NCBI GenBank assembly: GCA_019671005.1
Contig: CM033719.1
Location: forward strand, 18,774,750-18,838,749
Reading direction: 5' to 3'
DNA length: 64,000 nt
Source: Hibiscus mutabilis
Taxonomy: Eukaryota > Streptophyta > Magnoliopsida > Malvales > Malvaceae
Shown: piece by piece, positions 21,540-32,791 of the stretch
Position numbering within the stretch: position 1 is the first letter of the stretch
How the letters are laid out: the number at the start of each line of letters is the position of its first letter
The notes under the pieces: model-generated
What the model was told of the DNA's origin: nothing
The model's database searches: none
What the model saw: only the letters and a program-made list of their open reading frames with translations
Program-made: the position numbers and the translations under genes

Positions 21540-22745
21540 ATGCAATATATATTCTATTAGCACCTTCAAGTTGGAGCATACAAATTTTGAATACGTAATT
21601 TAAAAATACAACATAAAAAAGATGATATAAATAGTGCCTGAAGCAATATGCTAATTGATTATGAGATGACACTGATATAACAGCAATCACTTCTTTCTAA
21701 TTAAATAACAATCTATCTTGATATGTTTTGTTCTTTCATGCTAATCTGAATTTTCTGTAATTTTAATCGTGAATAAATTTGATCGAGTAATTTCTAGTCC
21801 TAGAAAAAAATTTAATTCTCTGTAACCTTTTATTTTAAAAGTATCATGAAAAAACTATTTTACTCGAGTGATTTCTTACATGTTAAAATTTGCAATAACA
21901 GTACCATTAATATAAATAACTAAAGGAATAAAATTTGAACCAGTTCCCTGAGAAATGATGAAAAATCATAAGTTGATTGTTTAAAACCTTGAGTCAACAA
22001 AGCAGAAGTATTTCGTTCCATTTTCTACTAGCTTATTTTAAACCATGCAAACTTTTGTTCAGTTTTCAAATAGTATTAGCATGAGGACTATGAAATCCAT
22101 GAGGTAAACTCATGTATACTTTTGGCAATTTTGCATATAAAAAAACATTATTCATATCTAGCCGATATAAAATCCACTTATTTTCAGCAGCTATAGCCAT
22201 AAGAGGTCATATAGTAGTTATTTTAGTAAGAGAACTAAACGTTTCAACGTTTGACAGTTTTCATTCGTGAAGGGATTATTTTAACCTAAAATAAAATATT
22301 AAATGTTAAATTAGCTTAAAAAAGAATAAAGGCTAGAATGATTATTCCATCAAATGTTAGGGGCATTTTTTGGTATTATGCCTTAAGTTTTTCATTTTGT
22401 TAACAAGTGAATCTCTACTCATATTTACTGTAAATTTAATTTAAACAATAATTTTTACCGTGTAAATATTCACTTGATAAAAAGATAACATAGAAAAAAT
22501 TAATAAATAAATAACTTTTATTGATTGAAGCCGTATATGATTTGACAGACTAGACTTATTATATAATTTCTCTAAGAAAGTATCTGGGCAATATTATGAG
22601 GTGTTGTCCTGGTTTTAGGTAAAGAGATAGTAAAATTTTGATGTTTTTGAGGTAACTGAATATTTCGAGAAGGTTCAGTTGAAGGTTGTGGTTGTAGAAG
22701 AACATCAGAAGAATTGTATGAAATTGACTCTTATTGTTCATGAAT
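21540..22745 (-). pseudogene. Ty1/copia reverse transcriptase remnant, split by a foldback arm
   Basis: Read on minus from 22242 downward, through many stops, it shows MAIAAENKWILYRLDMNNVF, LYAKLPKVYMSLPHGF, KLNKSLHGLK*ASRKWNEIL, INGTVIANFN and YRELNFFLGLEITRS. These are the conserved copia RT blocks (ALAA..W.L.QMDVKNAFL, PPGF, KSLYGLKQAPR.W, LGELKYFLGIE) in order. The YVDD catalytic segment is not intact. 22560-22745 reads like the proline- and serine-rich linker before RT (PQPQPSTEPSRNIQLP); between the two lies the foldback arm at 22243-22390. No LTR was found. Long dead. Confidence 0.7.
22243..22390. mobile_element. Foldback arm related to 8790-8925
   Basis: It shares, in the same orientation, ACAGTTTTNATYCG, AAAATAAAATRTTAA, AAANGTTAGGGRCATTTTTT and the terminal GGTATTATGCC. 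Only one arm is recognisable, and it interrupts the copia remnant. Confidence 0.65.
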
Positions 22746-22749
22746 AAAC

Positions 22750-24090
22750 TGCATTTTTTCAGAAATTCCCTTTGTTCAATAGTCCTGTTATTTTTGGAGT
22801 TAACTGGACCCGGTTTTACACATCTCTATCCTCAACTGCTTGGTATCATTTCCGTTAATCTCACATCATTTTCACCCACCTCAAAAGATCTTATGATATG
22901 TTATTAATATTATTATTGAAAATATTTATTAAAATATAATTAGGTTTAAGATTTACCAGATCAAATATATAAATATTATTAATAATATTAATTTAGATTC
23001 GAGTTAATTTTTTAGGTAAATCACATTGACTTATCTTGAAATATTTATGAAAAATTCAATATATATATATATATATAATTGGGTTTGAGATTAATTAGAT
23101 CAAATATATAAATATTTTAAAAATATCATTTTGGATCATAGTAAAATTTAAGGTAATTCATATTTTATTTTACCAATTAAAGGGTCGTGACGACCTACTA
23201 TTATTTTAAAAAAAATAGTGATGTTAGAATAATGTCACATATGTAGTGAGAATCGAATGACATGTATTTCATATTTTTTCATAACAAATTTGGTATATAT
23301 TTATTTAACTAATATTTATAAATATATTATATGGAGTGGGTTATCAGACGAGTAAAAAAAAGATTAAGTGGGTATTAGGACTCACGTAAGTGGTGAGACG
23401 AGAATGATTTTACTCTTACGGGTTGTGAGACAATGATGGTTTTAAATTTTATATTTACAGCGGGTCTTGAGACAAAAATAAAAATAAAATTAACGAAAAT
23501 GAGTGCGGAGATAGCACAATTCACACCCGTCTCCTTCAATTGATATCCCTATTCATTTTTGTCGTGCCGTCTCTCATTCCCACATAATTTACCACTTGTG
23601 TATTTTAGTACCAACCCTTCACAATTTCTAACTTGCGCGCACTTTCTTATCCTTTACTACAAGTAACAACCCCTCCGTTCTGTTGTAGTGGGCTTTATGA
23701 TTTATGACTTTATCTCCAGCATAATATTCAAATAGGTGGTTAAACTATATTTGATTTTTAGATAGATGTTTAAAGTATTTTTTGATTTAAGTAGGTGTTT
23801 AATGTTTATTCAGTTATTCTCTTAAGGTTTTTTCATCAATGATAGTTAAAAAAATCTGTCTTCTAATCAAAATTTGATATGTGGCACATTTCTTAATTTT
23901 TATTTAACTTTTGTTGAAAAAATCAAAAAAATTGTTAACTTTTTAAAAGAATCCCAAAACTTTAATGTTTTTGTAAACAACCCTAAATTTCTAAATCTCT
24001 CATCTACCGCCGTCAAATATCATGCTATTGTCGTAGCAATGATGTCTCCTTCTCTCGTGGCATGTACACACTTTAATATTAAATCCTTAT
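22750..24090. other. AT-rich DNA without supported features
   Basis: No gene, RNA or delimited repeat. A dinucleotide run (AT)n lies near 23059-23078. An open frame at 23874-24176 spans the junction with the array LTR and has no protein-like composition. Confidence 0.4.
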
Positions 24091-25963
24091 GTACTAACCT
24101 TTTTCCTTTGCCTGTGATTCATCATATAATTTATAGAAAAAACCATGTTATCATTTCAACAAAATCAAATAAATAGAATTTATAAAAGTTTACTAAATGC
24201 ACTCACCTTATATGCCTCACTAATTACTTGTACCAAAATATGTCTACTCCGGGACGTTGTCTTTATTTTCTTGATTCGTTTCGATCTTGAACGTGTTCAG
24301 CTGCTTGTAATCAACCATTACGTAACACATACAATTAAATGTATATGTTAGATTACTAATCCACTAAGTACATTAATAGGAGAAAATTCGTGAAAATTCC
24401 TTTAATGTACTAATAACATATCAATACTTTCTTCTTATTAACTCAACTTTTGAATTTTTACAATTCACTCCCATTTCTAATAATGTAAATATTAAAATAA
24501 AGCTTAGGTGATAACAACCAACCTAAAGACTTCAAATTAATATTTCACAAAAATTTCCCCAATATTTCTTGTAATTACCGAAGGGTCCCTAAACTTTTCA
24601 ACATTGGATTTTTACTTCAAACAACACTTCAAAACATGTAGAATATTTATTCTTCCATGACCAACATCAAAATAAATCTTTACACTTCAACCCTAAATTT
24701 TTCCATAATTGGCATAATGGTCCTTCATTCAATTTTCAATATTCCAACTTCAACCAAGTATGAAAAAAATCATTTCTAGTCCTTTCCAACATCGAAATAA
24801 ATTTTGACATAGTTTCCCCTAATTTTCTGTCAAATTTCGAATTGGTCCCTAAATTTCTCCAAATAGGGATTTTTCATTCTAACATCAAAATTGAACTTCC
24901 ATCATCAATATAATGCTTCAAACATCATAATCTAACCATTTTCATCCTTATTTCACACAACCCTAACAAATCCCTAAATTCAAGATTAGGGTTTATAACT
25001 TCCAATATGAAATTAACTTGATTCAAGCAAAATTAAACCTTTATAACATGAATTCTAACATAATCAAGCTTAATTCTTTCTTTAATATTCAAACCCTATT
25101 TTCTCTCTCTTCAAGAATATAAACAATTATTCATAACCCTATTTAAAATTGCTATCAACATGTAGAGAATGAAGAGAAGATCATTTTATCTAACTTAAGC
25201 AAAATCCAAATCTAACTAGAAATGATCAAAATAATCAAAATTTGGAAAAACAAACCTTGTTCTTTTCTTCTCCCAAGCTCACGGAAATATGGCTGAAAAA
25301 TGGGATGATTTTTATCATCTTTTATCCTTATTAATACACTTGTAAAGTGTATTTGAATATAAAATTCAAATAACGCCAAATTACCAATTTAGCCTCAAAC
25401 TAAATCTTTAATTTCTAGTTTGCCATTTTAGTTCAATTCCAATCAACCACTATTCAATTTCCATGTAACAATATCTAAAATTCCACTCATGTCCCCTTTA
25501 AGTGAAAAGACCAAAATACCCCTCATTATTCAACTTTTCCACAAATTTGCCATTTTACCACCTATATAAAATACTGAATAGAATCAAATCTAGATCAATT
25601 AAAAACAATTTAAAACTTTAATTTCATATTTATCGGGTCTTCCCAAGACTGCCTTCAAATTTGCATAACATTCTGAGCTCGACTGATCATCCGAATTTCA
25701 TTTAAACTATAATTGTAATTTCCCAATAATAGAAACATCAGATCAAACCATAATTTTTATATTCGATCCACACCCTTAGGTGATCTATTTATTTATAGAA
25801 TAAAAATAATTATTGGGGAAATTACCATGTTGGTCCTTGAACTTTTCTCAACTTTTCACTTTAGCCACTAAACTTTAAAATTTTATGTTTTAGTTACTGA
25901 ACTAAAACCACCAACTTTTAATTCTTTACGATTTGGTCATTAACCAAATATTGGGGTATTACA
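24091..25963 (-). repeat. Array LTR1 (truncated)
   Basis: Homology to the complete LTR starts at about 24091 (ATGTACTAACCTTTTTCC) and runs to the TG end at 25963. The element-3' part of the LTR is missing, so the outer left boundary is a deletion, not an insertion site. Confidence 0.8.
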
Positions 25964-26087
25964 GTTCTACCCCTTAAGAAAATTCGTCCTCGAATTTTAA
26001 AACGTACTTGTTTTTAAAAGATGTGAATATTGCTTTTCCATGCACTTCTTCGTTTCCCAAGTGGTTTTTTTCCACTTTATAATTCTG

Positions 26088-26444
26088 CTACAGAACTTTT
26101 ACTAACAGAATAATCTTAATTCTCAACTCCTTAATTCCATAAGCAATAATCTTTATCGGTTCCTCCTCGTAAGGACCAATAAACCTCGGACTTAACTTTC
26201 CTTTACGTCCGAAGCGTAACATCTTTTTCCAAGGTGAAACTTTGAGGAACACTTTTTCGTCTTTATTATGGAACTCTTTAATATGATCTAAGAAAATAGA
26301 CTTAAGATGTAACTCTACAATCAAAGCACCATAATTTCTCAACCCATTAGATTCTTCACCATTCACTATTATTTCTATACCTTTCTTATTTTCCAATACT
26401 AATCGTTTCAAATGATAATTCATTATGGCATGATAAGCATGCAA
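26088..26444 (-). pseudogene. Protease-tail/integrase-tail fusion (internal A)
   Basis: A 118-codon frame reads HAYHAIMNYHLKRLVLENKK GIEIIVNGEE, the end of the retropepsin region. It goes straight into ALIVELHLKSIFLDHIKEF, sequence normally just before the integrase zinc finger. It then reads VFLKVSPWKKMLRFGRKGKL SPRFIGPYEE, the integrase C-terminal segment. Reverse transcriptase, RNase H and the integrase core, which should lie between, are absent. The same fusion is in internal B (31038-31259, frameshifted) and D (50577-50933). Upstream, 26455-26720 encodes degenerate protease with the active-site motif changed to DLKSIH-like sequence. Confidence 0.7.
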
Positions 26445-26879
26445 CTAATCCATATCCAAGATAATTTCGAACTCATGAAAAGGCAATTCCACCAAATCAA
26501 CTGGAAATTCAATTCCCTGCATCACTATTGGGCACTTCTTACCAATTCTGTTTACCTATGTACTCTGGCCGATAGGGTTTGTTGCAATAACTCCACTAAA
26601 TATAGATTCTAAGATAATCTCTCGATCTTGTAATAACTTAGAAATAACATATAAATGAATAGATTTCAGATCTATCAATGCAAATACTGGTTTATCATAA
26701 AGCTAGAAAGTATCTGTAATAAAATCTGGTGCATCCTTATCATTATCAGTGCGAATGTGATAGACTTGCGCCAGTGTCCTAAATTCCTTGTTAGAAGCAG
26801 CTTTAGATACTCCCGGGCGGTTAACTCCAGAAGATTTTTGATTGCCTTGATATTTTTCTCTATGGTTCTGAACTACTGA

Positions 26880-27010
26880 TCTTTCTAACTTATCTGGTCT
26901 ATTATCATTCCTCGGACAATCTCGGAGGAAATGATCAGTAGCACCACAACCAAAACAAGCTCCCGTAACTCATCGACATTGTCCATAATGGGATCTACCA
27001 CAATGGTCAC
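26880..27010 (-). pseudogene. gag zinc-knuckle region (internal A)
   Basis: The frame reads CDHCGRSHYGQC and then CFGCGATDHFLRDC, a C-x2-C-x4-H-x4-C knuckle used in nucleic-acid binding by gag. In-frame stops separate the two parts (TGA in the stretch near 26968). It links gag at 27155 to the protease remnant. Confidence 0.65.
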
Positions 27011-27154
27011 ATTGGGCTGGACTTTGAAATTTCCTTAAACCTCATGTCTTTGTAGTAGAGGCCTGCGAACCTTTGGATTTCTTGGAAGGTGATGATCCAA
27101 AAAATCCTCCATGACTTCTTTTCTGAGATTGCATACCCTGAGTTGCTAGCTTTT

Positions 27155-27605
27155 CTAATTGAACTTTTCCATCCCTTTTGCTCGATTGACAGCATCTTGA
27201 AATCTAGTAATATCCATAGCAATCAGCACCTCTTTAAAATCAAGATCCAATCCTTCAATGAAGCAAATGGTACGATCCTTCTTAGTATGAATCAATTCTG
27301 AGGTGAAACAGCTCAACTTGTTGAATTCACATTCGTATTCATATACTGTCCGATCACCTAGTTTGAGATTCAAAAATTTATTTCTCATTTCTTGGATAAA
27401 CATGTCACCGATATACTTGTTACGGAACTTGAGAAGAAAGAACTCCCAAGTAATCCCTTCACGAGGACAAGTAGTGACATTTGTCCACCAGATACGTGCA
27501 TGCCCTTTTAGCAGAGACACAGCTCCTTCCAATTTCTTCTGATCATTACAATGCAATCCTTCTAGCATAATCTTTAAATCATTCAGTCAATAATCTAAAG
27601 AACGG
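27155..27605 (-). pseudogene. gag polyprotein, N-terminus deleted (internal A)
   Basis: The Retrotrans_gag domain shows GAVSLLKGHARIWWTNVT, WEFFLLKFRNKYIGDMF, LKLGDRTVYEYECEFNKLS and DRTICFIEGLDLDFKEVLIA. The frame is open for 137 codons from a Met at 27568, but homology extends to about 27605, where it fuses to LTR sequence. The 'MSENIG' start present in copies B, C and D is missing. Confidence 0.8.
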
Positions 27606-27614
27606 ATTTCCATC

Positions 27615-30600
27615 AATGTTAAACCTAATTAAATAAATTAAAAATCCATTTTTTCAATTTTTTAAAAAAAAATCCATTTTTCTAATTTTTTTCTTAAAAT
27701 TTTTTATAAATTTTTGTAAGCTTCAAAACTTCATTTGGAAAAATTCCTAGTAAACTAGATTCATCAGGCTATCAATCCATATAAATTAGAGATCTTAATT
27801 CATGGCACACAAGTGCAGAAAATTAGTTAAATATGCACTATAGTGCATATCTGCTGTCTGGAAATTCTGACCTTGCATCGAATAAAAATTCATAACTTTT
27901 AGCACAGACCTCAAAATCATTCACCGTTTTTTAAAATAAACTAGACTCAATTTCTAGTTCATACGTATAAAATCAACATCTAAATCAATCTGTGGAATTT
28001 ATAACAAATTTTCAAAGTTATTGTCTAGAGTAGAATTTCAAGACTGTTTTTATACGTTTCAAAAATAAGTCTACTAAAATATTCATAAACCATTTTAAAT
28101 CATCTAATAAATAATACTAGTCCATATTTTTAACCATAACCATAATAAAATGTAAAGTTAATAGAGTTTAGCTTACACAAAACATAAGGATTTAATATTT
28201 TACATGCCACCAATAATACGTTAAATAGGATGTCAAAATAACTACTATGATAACCTGTAATAGTTGCTCGTCCAATTGCACCCGAGCTATGCTACTTACC
28301 ACCACTCCGTATTAACCTACACGTGCACATGTAAAATACACAAGCTAAAAACAACTTAGTGAGGCATTATAATTAATCATAAAATAAGTATCGAAATAAA
28401 TGAAAACATGGTTAACCAAAATCATATCAAATCTCTCATATACTTATAAACAATCACACATAAGAAATGGTGAATTTCATATACATTTACTTTATAATTA
28501 GACCAAGAATTTGTATAAAGAGAAACTAAAGTATGCAAGGTCGGTACTCCTTGAGTACTAGTCATCGAAGTGACGATAATATATAGACACATAAAGTGTC
28601 GGAAACATATAGACACATAAGTGCTGAAAACATATAGATCCGAAGATCGGTGTATAGCTATACTACAGTCCTTGACTGCTAGACCCCTAATGGCATGCCA
28701 CTATACTGTAACTCTCTATCATAAACTTGGGCAAATAATTTCATATAATTGACTTGTAAATTATCATTTAATAAATGATTCATATATCACCATTATTCAA
28801 TAATAACTTATCAAAAGAAAACATAATCGGGCAATTCATACCCTAACATGTACTAACGTTTTTCCTTTGCCTGTGAATCATCATATAACTTATAAAAAAA
28901 CCATGTTATCATTCTAATAAAATCAAATAAATAGAATTTATAAAAGTTTACTAAAATACATTTCAAAACATATAAATGCACTCAACTTATATGCATCACT
29001 AATTTCTTGTACCAAAATATGTCTACTCCGGGACGTTGCCTTTATTTTCTTGATTTGATTCGATCTTGAACGTGTTCAGCTGCTTGTAATCAATCATTAC
29101 GTAACACATACAATTAAATGTATATGTTAGATTACTAATCCACTAAATACATTAATAGGAGAAAATTCATGGAAATTCCTTTAATATACTAACAACATAT
29201 CAATACTTTCTTCAATTAAATCTATCCCTCAACTTCCTCCATTCTTTCATTTATAATTATTAACTCAACTTTTGAATTTTTACAATTCACTCCCATTTCT
29301 AATAATGTAAATATTAAAATAAAGCTTAGGTGATAACAACCAACCTAAAGACTTTAAATTAATATTTCACAAAAATTTCCCCAATATTTCTTGTAATAAC
29401 CGAAGGGTCCTTAAACTTTTCAACATTGGATTTTTACTTCAAACAACACTTCAAAGCATGTAGAATATTTATTCTTTCATGACCAACATCAAAATAAATC
29501 TTTACACTTCAACCCCAAATCTTTCCATAATTGGCATAAGGGTCATTCATTCAATTTTCAATAATCCAACTTCAACCAAGTATGAAAAATATCATTTATA
29601 GTCCTTTCTAACATCAAAATAAATTTTGACATAATTTTCCCTAATTTTCTTCAAAATTTTGAATTGGTCCCTAGATTTCTCAAAATAGGGATTTTTCATT
29701 CTAACATCAAAATTGAACTTCCATCATCAATATAATGCTTCAAACATCATAATCTAACCATTTTCATCCTTATTTCACAAAACCTTAACAAATCCCTAAA
29801 TTCAAGATTAGGGTTTATAACTTCCAACATGAAATTAACTTGATTCAAGCAAAATTACACCTTTATAACATGAATTCAAACATAATCAAGCTTAATCCTT
29901 TCTTTAATCTTCAAACCCTATTTTCTCTCTCTTCAAGAATATAAGCAAATTTTCATAACCCTATGTAAAATTGCTATCAACATGTAGAGAATGAAGAGAA
30001 GATCATTTTATCTAACTCAAGCAAAATCTAACTAGAAATGATCAAAATAATCAAAATTTGGAAAAACAAACCTTGTTCTTTTCTTCTCCCAAGCTCACGG
30101 CAATATGGCTGAAAAATGGGATGATTTTTATCATCTTTTATCCTTATTAATACACTTGTAAAGTGTATTTGAATATATAATCAAAATAATGCCAAATTAC
30201 CAATTTAGCCTCCAACTAAATCTTTAATGTCTAGTTTGCCATTCTAGTTCAATTCCAATCGACCATTATTCATTTTCCATCTAACAATATCCAAAATTCC
30301 ATCCATGTCCCCTTTAAGTGAAAAGACCAAAATACCCCTCACTTTTCAACTTTTCCACAAATTTACCATTTTACTATCTATATAAAATACTAAATAGAAT
30401 CGAATCTAAATCAATTAAAAACGATTCAAAACTTCAATGGTATGTTTATCGGGTCTTCCCAAGATTGCCTTCAAATTTCCATAACATTCTGAGCTCGACT
30501 GATCATCCGAATTCCATTTAAATTATAACCGTAATTTCCCAATAATAGAAACATCAAATCAAACCATAATTTTTATATTCGATCCATACCCTTAGGTGAT

Positions 30601-30779
30601 ATATTTATTTATAGATTCAAAATAATTATTGGGAAAATTACCATGTTGGTCCTTGAACTTTTCTCAACTTTTCACTTTAGCCACTAAACTTTAAAATTTT
30701 ACGTTTTAGTCACTGAACTAAAGCCACCAACTTTTAATTCTTTACGATTTGGTCACTAACCAAATGTTGGAGTATTACA
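27615..30779 (-). repeat. Array LTR2
   Basis: Nearly full length; the element-3' terminus (about 20-30 bp including GTGTTACA) was lost in the deletion at 27614. It ends at TGTAATACTCC (reverse of 30769-30779) next to a polypurine tract at 30780-30797. The hairpin block lies at about 28535-28690. Confidence 0.85.
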
Positions 30780-31037
30780 ATTCTCCCCCTTAAGAAAATT
30801 CGTCCTCGAATTTTAAGACATACTTGTTTTTGAAAAGATGCGAATATTGCTTTTCCATGCACTTCTTCGTTTCCCAAGTGGCTTCTTCCATTTTATAATT
30901 CCGCTACAGAACTTTTACTAACAGAATAATCTTAATTCTCAACTCCTTAATTCCATAAGCAAGAATCTTTATTGGTTCCTCCTCATAAGGACCAATAAAC
31001 CTCAGACTTAACTTTCCTTTACGTCGAAGCGTAACAT

Positions 31038-31259
31038 CTATTTCCAAGGTAAAACTTTGGGGAACACTTTTTCGTCTTTATTTTGGAACTCTTTAATATG
31101 ATCTAACAAAATAGACTTGAGATGTAACTCTACAATCAAATCACCATCACTTCTCAACCCATTAGATCCTTCACCATTCACTATTATTTCTATACCTTTC
31201 TTATTTTCCAATACTAGTCGTTTCAAATGACAATTCATTATGGCATGATAAGCATGCAA
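31038..31259 (-). pseudogene. Protease-tail/integrase fusion (internal B)
   Basis: The same joined segments as at 26088-26444, 73 codons: HAYHAIMNCHLKRLVLENKK, then the ALIVELHLKS-equivalent DLIVELHLKSILLDHIKEF, then VFPKVLPWK. A one-base loss near 31025 removes the LRFGRKGKL frame. Upstream, 31260-31660 is the degenerate protease region. Confidence 0.65.
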
Positions 31260-31719
31260 CTAATCCATATCCAAGATAATTTTAAACTCACAAAAAGGAA
31301 ATTCCACCAAATCAGCTAGGAATTCAATTCCCTACATCACTATTGGGCACTTCTTACCAATTCTATTTACCTATGCACTCTGGCCGATAGGGTTTGTTGC
31401 AATAACTCCACTAAATATAGATTCTAAGATAATCTCTCTATCTTGGACTAACTTAGAACTAGCATATAAATGAATAGATTTCAAATCTATCAATGCAAAT
31501 ACAGGTTTATCATAAAGCTAGAAAGTACCTATAACAAAATCTAGTGCATCCTTATCATTATCAGTGAGAATATGATAGACTCGCGCCGATGTCCTAAATT
31601 CCCTATTGTAAGCAGCTTCAGATACTCCCGAGCGGTTAACTCCAGACTATTTTTGATTGCCTTGATATTTTCCTTTATGGTTCTAAACAACTGATCTTTC
31701 TGACTTATCTGGTCTATTA

Positions 31720-31830
31720 TCATTGCTCGGACAATCTCGGAGGAAATGATCAGTAGGACCACAACTGAAACAATCTCCTGTAACTCGTTGACAATGTCCA
31801 TAATGGGATCTACTACAATGGTCACATTGG
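31720..31830 (-). pseudogene. gag zinc knuckles (internal B)
   Basis: In one frame without stops: QCDHCSRSHYGQC, QRVTGDCFSCGPTDHFLRDC and PSNDNRPDKSERSV. This is the best preserved knuckle pair of the four copies (C-x2-C...C and C-x2-C-x4-H-x4-C). Confidence 0.7.
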
Positions 31831-31952
31831 CCTGGACTTTGAAATTTCCTCAAACCTCTTGTCTTTGTAGCAGAGGCCTACGAACCTTTGGATTTCTTAG
31901 AAGGTGATGATCCAAAAGATCCTCCATGACTTCTTTTCTGAGATTGCACACC

Positions 31953-32629
31953 CTAAGTTGCTAGCTTTTCTAATCGAACTTTTTCCATCCCTTTTCCTCG
32001 ATTGACAGCATCTTGAAATCTAGTAATATCCATAGCAATCAGCACCACTTTGAAATCAAGATCCAATCCTTCAATAGGAATCAATTCTGAGGCGAAACGG
32101 CTCAACTTGTTGAATTCACATTTGTATTCATATACTGTCTGATCACCTTGTTTGAGATTCAAAAATTCATTTATCATTTATTGGACGAACATGTCACCAA
32201 TATACTTGTTGCGAAACTCGCGAAGAAAGAACTCCCAAGTTATCTCTTCACGAGGACAAGTAGTGACATTTTTCCACCAGATACGTGCCTGCCCTTTTAG
32301 CAGAGACACAGCTCCTTCCAACTTCTTCTGATCATTACTCGCGAATATAGGATTGCATTGTAATCCGCAGTAACAGGATCTCCATCGGTGAAATCTGGTG
32401 CTCCCAGCGTCTTTAACTCCTTAGCAATAGAGACTTGCGGAGGCCGATTAGTAATCATCTCTAAAGCTTGTGGAAAATTTCCTTGACCTTGTTCTAGTAT
32501 TTCAGGCTGAACCGGAACGTTTTCATCAGACTGTACTATTGGCTGAACATAACTAGCTCCCTCACCAACCTTGGGGTCATTCTGACCCTCTATATGGGTC
32601 GCCTGACGCGGTCCTATATTCTCAGACAT
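31953..32629 (-). pseudogene. gag polyprotein (internal B)
   Basis: The ATG at 32629 gives MSENIGPRQATHIEGQNDPK, then the proline- and glutamine-rich lead-in (EILEQGQGNFPQALEM) and AKELKTLGAPDFTDGDPVTA. A shift near 32340 breaks the frame. The gag domain resumes as INEFLNLKQGDQTVYEYKC and FNKLSRFASELIPIEGLDLD (31953-32177). Between ELIP and EGLDLD about 30 bp coding TKKDRTICFI are deleted relative to copies A and D. Confidence 0.75.
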
Positions 32630-32775
32630 CTGTGCTCACAATAACACCTAAGGTTAGTAAGCAAGCATATCAACCATACTAGCGGCATCAATAGTAATTA
32701 TGACATCCTAATGGCATGTATACAATCTCAACATTTATAAATCATATTTTCAGTCCAGAACTGACTAAACGTATA

Positions 32776-32787
32776 GCTCTGATACAA
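32776..32787 (-). other. Primer binding site, internal B (mutated)
   Basis: The reverse of 32776-32787 reads TTGTATCAGAGC, one G short of the initiator tRNA-Met complement TGGTATCAGAGC. It lies 4 nt from the LTR terminus at 32792. Confidence 0.75.
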
Positions 32788-32791
32788 TAAA

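Larger units (their letters stand above)
25964..27614 (-). mobile_element. Array internal region A (no primer site, gag start deleted)
   Basis: It begins at the polypurine tract (reverse of 25964-25981, TTTCTTAAGGGGTAGAAC) and holds the integrase-tail/protease fusion, zinc knuckles and gag. At about 27614 gag sequence (GGATTTCCATCA) switches directly into LTR sequence (ATGTTAAACCTAATTAAAT), so the gag start, primer site and LTR edge were deleted. Confidence 0.8.
30780..32791 (-). mobile_element. Array internal region B
   Basis: A 2.0-kb internal region from the polypurine tract (reverse of 30780-30797) to the primer site at 32776-32787. It includes the protease/integrase fusion (31038-31259), knuckles (about 31720-31830) and gag (31953-32629). 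Many stops and frameshifts are present. Confidence 0.85.

Noticed and set aside
23874..24351. Open frames across the left array border
   Set aside because: They cross from unrelated DNA into a truncated LTR and show no domain.
28422..28616. 64-codon frame repeated at 33635-33829 and 53349-53543
   Set aside because: It lies in LTR copies over the hairpin block; its repetition reflects LTR homology, not coding constraint.
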